NCBI GenBank assembly: GCA_002395105.1
Contig: DGWA01000011.1
Coordinates: 1-64,000 of the forward strand
Length of the DNA: 64,000 bases
Reading direction: 5' to 3'
From: Rickettsiales bacterium UBA4270
GTDB taxonomy: Bacteria; Pseudomonadota; Alphaproteobacteria; Rickettsiales; Deianiraeaceae
A program made the position numbers and the translations under genes. Positions 57,749-64,000 of this stretch are shown here, in pieces (the first letter of the stretch is position 1; every line of letters starts with the position of its first letter). Under the pieces are notes generated by a model. That model was given only the letters and a program-made list of their open reading frames with translations, was not told the DNA's origin and searched no databases.

Positions 57749-58522
57749 TTATATACCTAACATTTTATTTTTAGCACATTCAATAATGCTTTTAATCCTT
57801 AAATCAGCATCAATGAAATTAATAGTTCTACTATATTGTAAAAGCTCTGGTTTTTTACATGTAGCTACAACTTTAAATTGTTTATTTCTATACTCACTAA
57901 CAATATTTTGAATTATATTATCACAAGCACCAATTACGCCATTAAAAACTCCAACATTCAATGCATTATACCTATCTACTGCTGTACACTTTTGCGTAGC
58001 TTCAATCATAATCTCTGGATATTCAGCTACTTGCTCATGAACTGCGCCTGCAAGCAAATCAAGTCCAGGAAATACAGAATAGCCAATAAATTCATTGTCC
58101 ACACATAATGAAAATGTAATTATTGTATCAAAATTTATAAACACTACATTGCTGCCGTATTTTTTATTGCAAGCATAGCAACCGGCAAAAATATCAACCG
58201 GTATATTTTCTATATTAATAGATTCATCATGTACGAATGGTATATCCTTATTTGAGATTATTATTGGCTCTATCTTAATATACGCTTTAAGAAATTCTTC
58301 AACTATATGATCAAATTTTGGAACATTACTCAAAATTGCAGCATGAGTTATCTCCGTTTTATTTACTTGTAAATAATCAAAAACATTTTTTATCTCAGTT
58401 GTATATTGATCGTCGGTTCTTTTATTTTGCGTAGATATACTAAATTTTGAAACAATTTTTGCTTTATCATCTATCAATGCAAACTCAATTTCAGTTCCAC
58501 TTATATTAACAGCAACAAACAT
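57749..58522 (-). CDS. CoaX-like (type III pantothenate kinase) protein, degenerate
   Basis: A 257-residue protein with the outline of CoaX, an ASKHA-fold kinase for the first step of coenzyme A synthesis. Recognisable parts are the N-terminal strand (MFVAVNISGTEIEFALID for the usual DIGNT), the IPVDIFAGCYACNKKYG region (for GADR...A), the central strand VFINFDTIITFS (for VDxGTAxT) and the FPGLDLLAGAVHEQVAEYPEI segment (for GGxIxPG...AL). The catalytic aspartates of the first and central motifs and the Arg of ADR are replaced. It may be inactive or serve another role. It converges with the terminase gene. Confidence 0.65.
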   Translation of the reverse strand: MFVAVNISGTEIEFALIDDKAKIVSKFSISTQNKRTDDQYTTEIKNVFDYLQVNKTEITHAAILSNVPKFDHIVEEFLKAYIKIEPIIISNKDIPFVHDESINIENIPVDIFAGCYACNKKYGSNVVFINFDTIITFSLCVDNEFIGYSVFPGLDLLAGAVHEQVAEYPEIMIEATQKCTAVDRYNALNVGVFNGVIGACDNIIQNIVSEYRNKQFKVVATCKKPELLQYSRTINFIDADLRIKSIIECAKNKMLGI

Positions 58523-58588
58523 AATACTAGTTATAAAGAGGCTTTTTTAAAAGTAAAGTGTATTTATTTTTTGAACTAATAATTTTTT

Positions 58589-58616
58589 TTGACATAGTAC
58601 AAAAAAATTGTATAAT
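58589..58616 (+). promoter_or_regulatory. Consensus sigma-70 promoter, TTGACA-N16-TATAAT
   Basis: Perfect -35 (58589-58594) and -10 (58611-58616) with 16-bp spacing. It lies 22 bp before the ATG at 58638, so the leader should be very short. Confidence 0.75.
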
Positions 58617-58637
58617 ATTTTTGTAAAATATTTATAT

Positions 58638-60005
58638 ATGCCTGTAAAAAAAAGAAAAAAAAATAAAAATAAAGTTGCGTTAGATAATACGATGCTATCA
58701 AGTATTAACAATGCGCGTAAACAAAACGAACTCGAACAAGATATTGAATTCGAACAAAATAACGTGCAAAAAAAACAAAAAAATAGCGGTATTAGCTCTA
58801 TTGGAAGCAAAATTACAATAGATGGAAAAGAATATGATCTTTCTAAAGATGGTGACATAGAAGAATTACAAGGTTATTACAATGGAAGCAGTCAAGAAAA
58901 ACGTAGCGACATAAAATCAGAGGTGGAAAAATACTTAAATGTTAAAATAAATAAACACAATTTAGTTGAATCTACCAGTGAAGATCAAAAATATTTCATC
59001 GAAAAAAATATTTTTGATAAATTATTTAACGGTAATGTATTTGAAGAACTAAAATTAGTAAATAAGGTATCAGAGACAACGCATGCAGAAGAAGGATTAG
59101 CAAATGCTATTAAAACACTTAACAATAATAAAAGTAAAAAAATAAAAGACTTAAAAAACTATGAACGTAGTCGTTTTGAAGAATTTTTCAATCTTGTCGA
59201 ATCAGACAGTTTAAAGGGTACTGGATTAAAAGAACAATTTATTAAAGACGCTGGAATGGAAAACAAAAAAGGTGGACAAATAAAAGAATATTTTTTCAGC
59301 AATTACACTGCAGCAGAGGGTGCAAAAATTATACATGGTTTCATAAACAAATACAGCAATGTATTAATGAATGAAAAAGATATAATTGAACATAACAAAA
59401 CAACAATTGAAGACAGCACAAACGAAATAGAAGGCAATAGAAAAAAAATTGCCGAAGTAGTAAAACAAATAAATAACAGTTCTGAAAGTGATATAAAACA
59501 GATTGATCAATTATTTTCACTTGTCGAAAAGGCTAAAGAAGTAGACAAGAAAGAGCATCCTGTGGCATATTTTTTTTCAAAAATGTTTAGTTTTTTCGGC
59601 GCTGGTAATAATTATATGTCAAAAGATACAAAACAACTAAAGCAAGCACTAAGTAGTATTAGTTCAAAAATATTGAAAGACAGAATGACGATCAATGAAC
59701 AAGTAACTAATACAAGCAATGATTTAATTAAAAAACAACTTTCACTAGCAAACTGTTCGATTGCTAATTTAGATAAAAAATTATCATTAAATGGAATTTC
59801 AATCGATCAGAATAATAATGAACCAGGAAAAACAAAAAATGAAATTAAGTTTAATGATGAAAAAATTCTTACAGAAAAAGATAATAGCAAAATATCGGAA
59901 AATATGCTAAAAATAATGGGAATAAAAGAAAAAAAAGATAATGATTTTTCACAAAACATAAACAGTAAAGATTTTATTATTACTGGAAATGGAATTGCCA
60001 TGTAA
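58638..60005 (+). CDS. Unknown 455-residue coiled-coil protein
   Basis: The start at 58638 is chosen because the promoter overlaps the upstream TTG alternative. The protein begins with a strongly basic KKRKKNKNK segment, is hydrophilic throughout and mostly helical, with coiled-coil propensity around 240-300 and 330-385. A short apolar patch, AYFFSKMFSFFG, lies near 310. No signal peptide and no family recognised. The basic start resembles a nuclear-localisation-like stretch, which in a host-associated bacterium raises the option of an effector; this is speculation. HMG-CoA reductase follows after 54 bp. Confidence 0.7.
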   Translation: MPVKKRKKNKNKVALDNTMLSSINNARKQNELEQDIEFEQNNVQKKQKNSGISSIGSKITIDGKEYDLSKDGDIEELQGYYNGSSQEKRSDIKSEVEKYLNVKINKHNLVESTSEDQKYFIEKNIFDKLFNGNVFEELKLVNKVSETTHAEEGLANAIKTLNNNKSKKIKDLKNYERSRFEEFFNLVESDSLKGTGLKEQFIKDAGMENKKGGQIKEYFFSNYTAAEGAKIIHGFINKYSNVLMNEKDIIEHNKTTIEDSTNEIEGNRKKIAEVVKQINNSSESDIKQIDQLFSLVEKAKEVDKKEHPVAYFFSKMFSFFGAGNNYMSKDTKQLKQALSSISSKILKDRMTINEQVTNTSNDLIKKQLSLANCSIANLDKKLSLNGISIDQNNNEPGKTKNEIKFNDEKILTEKDNSKISENMLKIMGIKEKKDNDFSQNINSKDFIITGNGIAM

Positions 60006-60059
60006 TATTCTCAATTCTTGCAATTAATTTTTTTAATAAACTATATGTTGTAAATTGCA

Positions 60060-61124
60060 ATGAAAAAATCTATTTCGAACACAATTATTCCTACAAAAAT
60101 TATAGAAAATTTAAACGTAATATTCAATAAAAAACAAAGTGAAATTTGTGTTCCAATATCAACATACGAAAGTCCGTTATTTTTAAGCATTCAAAGAGGC
60201 GCAAATGTTTCAAAAATACACCCAATATCAGTTAATATTCTAAATGATTGCATGACAAGAAGTTCTATTATTCAATTTAAAAAAAACATAGATGTCAAAA
60301 AATTTATCGAAATAATCGATGATAACAATTTTCAGCAAAAAACAATACAAAAAATAATAAATAAAACAAGTAGACACTGTAAATTATTAAAAATTGAGCA
60401 CCAAGTAATTGGTAATTTAGTTTACTTACGCTTTTCTTACGATACAGATGAAGCTTCTGGACACAATATAACAACAATCGCAACAAATGAGGTATCTAAA
60501 ATGCTAGTTGAAATTGCTAAAAAACATAATTTATTAGCAAAATACATATCAAATTCAGGAAATACATGTGTTGATAAAAAAAATAGTGCAATAAATTTCA
60601 TTTCCGGGCGTGGAAAAAATGTTGTTGCCGAGATTGTAATAAGCAACAAAACATGCAAAAAAATTCTTCACACGACATGTGAAAAAATATTTGAATTAAA
60701 TAACAAAAAAAATCTTTTAGGTTCAATCTTGGCAGGCAGTTTATGTTCTGCAAATGCGCATTATGCAAACATGCTTGCAAGTATATTTCTTCCATTTGGA
60801 CAGGACATAGCAAATATAGTCGAAGGTTCTCAGGGCATTACATATTGTGAATTACAAGGAGAGAATTTATATTTTAGCGTAAATTTACCAAATATAATTT
60901 GTGGTTGTGTTGGAAATGGCAAAAATACAGATTTTGTAAAAAAAAATATGCAAATGGTAGGTTGTATAAATAAACAAAATAAACTTGTAAAAGATGCGAG
61001 CAAAATTCTTGCAGGAACTATTTGTGCAATAGTTTTATGCGGTGAACTATCTCTCCTTGCCGCTTTAACGAACGAAAATGAACTAGTTAAAAGTCATTTA
61101 ATTCTCGAAAGAAAACATATTTAA
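60060..61124 (+). CDS. Class I hydroxymethylglutaryl-CoA reductase
   Basis: A 354-residue enzyme converting HMG-CoA to mevalonate. It is the soluble catalytic part only. Key residues are in place: Glu37 (TYES, family TEG), Lys173-Lys174 in SGNTCVDKKNSAINFISGRGK, Asp249 in GQDIANIVEGSQ and the catalytic His346 in LVKSH. The DKK/GRGK pattern is class I (eukaryotes, archaea and some bacteria), not the class II pattern usual in bacteria. Some spots are divergent (EASGHN for DAMGMN; CGCVGNG for GTVGGG). No other mevalonate gene is in the window. Horizontal origin is likely but unproved. Confidence 0.88.
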   Translation: MKKSISNTIIPTKIIENLNVIFNKKQSEICVPISTYESPLFLSIQRGANVSKIHPISVNILNDCMTRSSIIQFKKNIDVKKFIEIIDDNNFQQKTIQKIINKTSRHCKLLKIEHQVIGNLVYLRFSYDTDEASGHNITTIATNEVSKMLVEIAKKHNLLAKYISNSGNTCVDKKNSAINFISGRGKNVVAEIVISNKTCKKILHTTCEKIFELNNKKNLLGSILAGSLCSANAHYANMLASIFLPFGQDIANIVEGSQGITYCELQGENLYFSVNLPNIICGCVGNGKNTDFVKKNMQMVGCINKQNKLVKDASKILAGTICAIVLCGELSLLAALTNENELVKSHLILERKHI

Positions 61125-61181
61125 AAAAGCAAAAAAATTTTCCTTGATTTTTACATATATAATTATAATCGTTCTCTTGAT

Positions 61182-62204
61182 ATGAAAAAGATCAGTTGTT
61201 TTTTTATTTTATCATTAATACTATCAAGTTACAGCTGTAATTCGTTATTTTCCGATACAAATATTCATCAAGAAGATAAAAAAATTGATAAAAATGAAAA
61301 AAGTAATTCAGTGAATTCAGTAGATAAAAATGAAAAAAAAAATAACATAGAACAAAAAAATAAAAAAGAAACTGTTTCGAAAAATAATCAAGAAAAACAG
61401 CAAAAAAATGCTAACGAAACAGAAGTAAATAAAACAGAGAAAGACAGCACAAATGACATTGTTAAAGAAACAAATATTAAAGAAACAAATAAAGATGATA
61501 ATAATAATGAAATTGAAAAACCAAAAGATAAACAAAGTCAGAATTATCACATAGTAAAGGATGGTGAAAATATTTATAGAATTTCAAAAAAATACAATAT
61601 AACGCATCAAGAATTAGTGCAATTAAATAACATTAAAAATGATAATATATATATCGGTCAGAAATTAATATTACCAAAAAATGCTTTTCTAAAAGAAGAC
61701 ATTAACGATAATGAAAAAAATAATGAAAATGCAAAAAATAAAAATCTAAACAATAAAACTGTTATCACGAATGATGTTCAAAATCAAAATTTAAATAAAA
61801 ATCTTATAAATAAACTCGATCCGACAACTTTTATATGGCCATCTAGAGGTATAATTTTAACAAAATTTGGATATAAAACAAAAACAGGAAGATTAGAAGG
61901 TGTAAACATAGGTGGAGAAACAGGTTCAGTTGTTAGAGCTTCATCTTCTGGAACTGTTGTTTATAATAATACAATCGAAGGATACGACAATGTCATTATA
62001 ATAAAACACTACAATGGTTTTATTACAGCTTACGGTTATACAGAACCAATTATTGTAATTGGTGACAAAGTAAAAAAAGGACAAATTATTGCATATATGA
62101 AAAAGAATAAGCAATCAAAAAGATCACAACTTTATTTTACAATCAGAAAAGATGGAAAATCATACGATCCTGAAAAAATAATTCAAACAAAAATAAGCGA
62201 TTAA
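61182..62204 (+). CDS. LysM and degenerate M23 lipoprotein, NlpD/EnvC-like
   Basis: A 340-residue predicted lipoprotein: signal peptide with lipobox SSYSC (Cys19), a Lys/Asn/Glu-rich linker (about 25-118), a LysM peptidoglycan-binding domain (about 122-166), a second linker and an M23-fold domain (about 215-335). The M23 zinc ligands are missing: GVNIGG stands for HxGxD and LYFTIR for HLHxE. Such inactive LytM domains activate cell-division amidases, so a role in wall splitting is likely. virB11 follows after 45 bp on the same strand. Confidence 0.85.
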   Translation: MKKISCFFILSLILSSYSCNSLFSDTNIHQEDKKIDKNEKSNSVNSVDKNEKKNNIEQKNKKETVSKNNQEKQQKNANETEVNKTEKDSTNDIVKETNIKETNKDDNNNEIEKPKDKQSQNYHIVKDGENIYRISKKYNITHQELVQLNNIKNDNIYIGQKLILPKNAFLKEDINDNEKNNENAKNKNLNNKTVITNDVQNQNLNKNLINKLDPTTFIWPSRGIILTKFGYKTKTGRLEGVNIGGETGSVVRASSSGTVVYNNTIEGYDNVIIIKHYNGFITAYGYTEPIIVIGDKVKKGQIIAYMKKNKQSKRSQLYFTIRKDGKSYDPEKIIQTKISD

Positions 62205-62249
62205 ACTATAAAAAATTTGTATATTTAGTTATAAAATATATAATTAAAT

Positions 62250-63299
62250 ATGCAATCACTAACGGCACTAAAATCGTTTCTTGAACCATTTGAAACATAT
62301 TTCAACAGAGATGGAGTGACCGAAATAACAATAAATAAACCATGCGAACTATGGGTTGAACAGTATGGAAATAGTAAACCGTACGTTGTTCCGTTATGTG
62401 ATGCAAAACATCTTCGCAGCATGGCGTCACTGATTGCACAATCGACCGAACAAATGATTGACGAAGAGCATCCATTACTTAGTGGAACGTTACCAAATGG
62501 TTATCGTGTTCAAATAGTTATTCCTCCTGCATGCGAAGCCGGACAAATAGCCTATTCAATAAGAAAACCATCTCCATTAAAATGGACGCTCGATGACTAT
62601 GAAAATATGCACTGTTTTGATGATTGTGCTATAGAAAAAACAGAAGACATAAACAATCAGATATTGTATGAATTATTAATGCAAAAGAGAATAAAAGAAT
62701 TTTTAAAATATGCAGTTTTGTTTAGAAAAAACATAATTTGTTCAGGAGGAACATCTACTGGTAAAACAACATTCACAAACGCTATTTTAAGAGCCATACC
62801 AGAACAAGAAAGACTAATAACAATAGAAGATGCGCGAGAAATTGACTTATCAACACATAAAAATCATGTTCATCTTATTTGTTCAAAGGGAAAACAAGGA
62901 AGAGCAAATATAACAGCACAAGATTTAGTTGAAGTTTGCTTGCGTATGAGACCAGAAAGAATTATAGTTGGTGAATTACGTGGCGCCGAAGCATTTGGCT
63001 TTCTTAGGGCAATAAATACAGGTCATCCTGGTTCAATATCAACACTGCATGCAGACACACCAACTATGGCAAAAGAACAATTAAAAATGATGGTAATGCA
63101 AGCCGGTCTTAGCATTCCACCAAGTGAAGTTACTAACTATATAAATTCAGTCATTGATATAATAGTGCAATTAAAAAGAGGAGAAAATGGAGTTAGATTT
63201 GTTAGTGAAATATATTATAAACATAAACAGCATTTTGATGATTTAAAAAAAAATGGATTATATAAATCTATAGATCTAAACAAGGAAATAAAACAATAA
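62250..63299 (+). CDS. virB11: VirB11 ATPase of a type IV secretion system
   Basis: A 349-residue hexameric secretion ATPase of the inner face of the membrane. The N-terminal domain ends near 120; the RecA-like domain has Walker A GGTSTGKTT (about 166-174), the Asp/His boxes (TIEDAREID; STLHAD), Walker B IIVGELRG and the long RMRPERIIVGELRGAEAF stretch typical of VirB11. In Rickettsiales the virB genes are split over several loci, and this fits a stand-alone virB11. It implies that the organism makes a type IV secretion system, but no other component is in the window. Confidence 0.93.
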   Translation: MQSLTALKSFLEPFETYFNRDGVTEITINKPCELWVEQYGNSKPYVVPLCDAKHLRSMASLIAQSTEQMIDEEHPLLSGTLPNGYRVQIVIPPACEAGQIAYSIRKPSPLKWTLDDYENMHCFDDCAIEKTEDINNQILYELLMQKRIKEFLKYAVLFRKNIICSGGTSTGKTTFTNAILRAIPEQERLITIEDAREIDLSTHKNHVHLICSKGKQGRANITAQDLVEVCLRMRPERIIVGELRGAEAFGFLRAINTGHPGSISTLHADTPTMAKEQLKMMVMQAGLSIPPSEVTNYINSVIDIIVQLKRGENGVRFVSEIYYKHKQHFDDLKKNGLYKSIDLNKEIKQ

Positions 63300-63314
63300 A
63301 TTAATATATTAATT
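63299..63314. terminator. AT-only palindrome between convergent genes
   Basis: A perfect 16-nt palindrome, AATTAATATATTAATT, covers the junction of the virB11 and lysE stops. A hairpin made only of A-T pairs would be weak, so a role as bidirectional terminator is only possible. Confidence 0.25.
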
Positions 63315-63954
63315 ATAAACCTAGTATAATACTCTTAACATTTGTTATCGCTAATAATATAATTACAAAACCAGCAATCTTATCCATTAAAGCAGCATTT
63401 TTACTAAATAACCACCAAAGTTTTAAAAAATAACAACAAAAAGCGATCAAAGCAAACGTAATAAAACTAATGAAAGGAACACATATAAGAAGACCTAGAT
63501 AACCATACCAACTGCTAACATAACCATAAAACTGAGAAATAACACTAATTATAACAGTTGCTATACCGAAATTAGAAAACGTATATAAAAAACCACTTTT
63601 ATAAGCATCTAAAGCAAGTTTAGATGTACTCGGAGCATCTTCAAGAGAACATGTCTTTTTTTTAGTTGTCATCATCTTTATTCCAACACATAGTAAATAC
63701 GACATACCAACAATTTGAGCATATTTAAACGCAGTTTGATAATTATTCAAGACAGAACAAAAGAAAAAACCAATAATTGCAGAAATTCCATCGCTAGTCG
63801 CAACACCTAAAGCAGTAAAAAGACCCATTTTTAATGATTTATTTTCAATTGTATTTTTAGCAGTAATTACAAAAGAAACACCAGGTGATATATCAAACAA
63901 AAATAGCGTTATCATGTATACTACAATCCAAGATGAAATTATACCTGTAAACAT
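63313..63954 (-). CDS. LysE/RhtB-family exporter
   Basis: A 213-residue membrane protein with about six hydrophobic segments. The first helix is followed by the family signature ISPGVSFVITAKNTIENKSLKMGLFTALG. Family members export amino acids such as lysine, threonine or homoserine; the substrate cannot be told. It converges with virB11. The upstream region runs to the window end without another gene. Confidence 0.85.
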   Translation of the reverse strand: MFTGIISSWIVVYMITLFLFDISPGVSFVITAKNTIENKSLKMGLFTALGVATSDGISAIIGFFFCSVLNNYQTAFKYAQIVGMSYLLCVGIKMMTTKKKTCSLEDAPSTSKLALDAYKSGFLYTFSNFGIATVIISVISQFYGYVSSWYGYLGLLICVPFISFITFALIAFCCYFLKLWWLFSKNAALMDKIAGFVIILLAITNVKSIILGL

Positions 63955-64000
63955 ACTCTTTTATAAGTATAATTGTAATTTGGTATTTTTTAAACGTCAA

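Noticed and set aside
61840..62190. Active M23 endopeptidase in the LysM lipoprotein
   Set aside because: Zinc-binding His and Asp are missing, so an amidase-activator role fits better.

Overview
The window is very AT-rich (roughly a quarter G+C by eye; not computed). It looks like part of the chromosome of a host-associated bacterium, most likely an alphaproteobacterium of the Rickettsiales or Holosporales type. Pointers are a virB11 type IV secretion ATPase, an alphaproteobacterial-style lone terminase large subunit, a folK-folP fusion, sparse metabolism mixed with large unknown proteins, and eukaryote-like domains. The lineage is an inference; no rRNA or marker set is present.

Left part (1 to about 16.4 kb) is a rearranged accessory and defence region next to the 3' end of a tRNA gene. 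It holds an AAA ATPase, an M23 peptidase with an exported partner, trxB, an unknown 512-residue protein, a leucyl-tRNA synthetase split in two by a DUF2971 gene, a frameshifted DUF4145 gene, a large type IIG-like restriction-methylation enzyme whose frame is broken in a run of ten C/G, a small membrane protein and a LicD-family transferase. Two duplications link the parts. About 200 nt from the licD end, including a poly-C tract and the first codons of the ATPase, occurs at 120-320 and 16178-16377. A 60-nt piece of leuS around the KMSKS codons occurs at 1698-1757 and 9344-9403. Three poly-C tracts (10-11 nt), one inside a gene and two inside candidate promoters, suggest phase variation of defence genes.

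Middle left (16.4-22.8 kb): a tail-anchored unknown protein, then housekeeping genes: merR-like regulator, peptide deformylase, a small membrane protein, a class I aminotransferase, a QueD/PTPS homologue and a FolK-FolP fusion. The PTPS homologue has a Cys-Glu motif and sits directly before folKP, so it may replace FolB in folate synthesis.

Centre (22,759-56,112, minus strand): one uninterrupted 11,117-codon gene fills more than half of the window. The protein starts with a signal peptide or anchor, carries scattered MORN-type and YD/RHS-like repeats and a coiled coil, and near its C-terminus has the Cys, QQD and His boxes of a ubiquitin-specific protease (peptidase family C19). I read it as a giant surface or secreted factor that may remove host ubiquitin. 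This is the most notable object here.

Right part (56.2-64 kb): a terminase large subunit, a degenerate CoaX-like pantothenate kinase, an unknown coiled-coil protein behind a consensus promoter, a class I HMG-CoA reductase, a LysM/degenerate-M23 lipoprotein (NlpD-like), VirB11 and a LysE-family exporter. VirB11 marks a type IV secretion system that could be relevant to export of effectors, but no link between it and the giant protein is visible.
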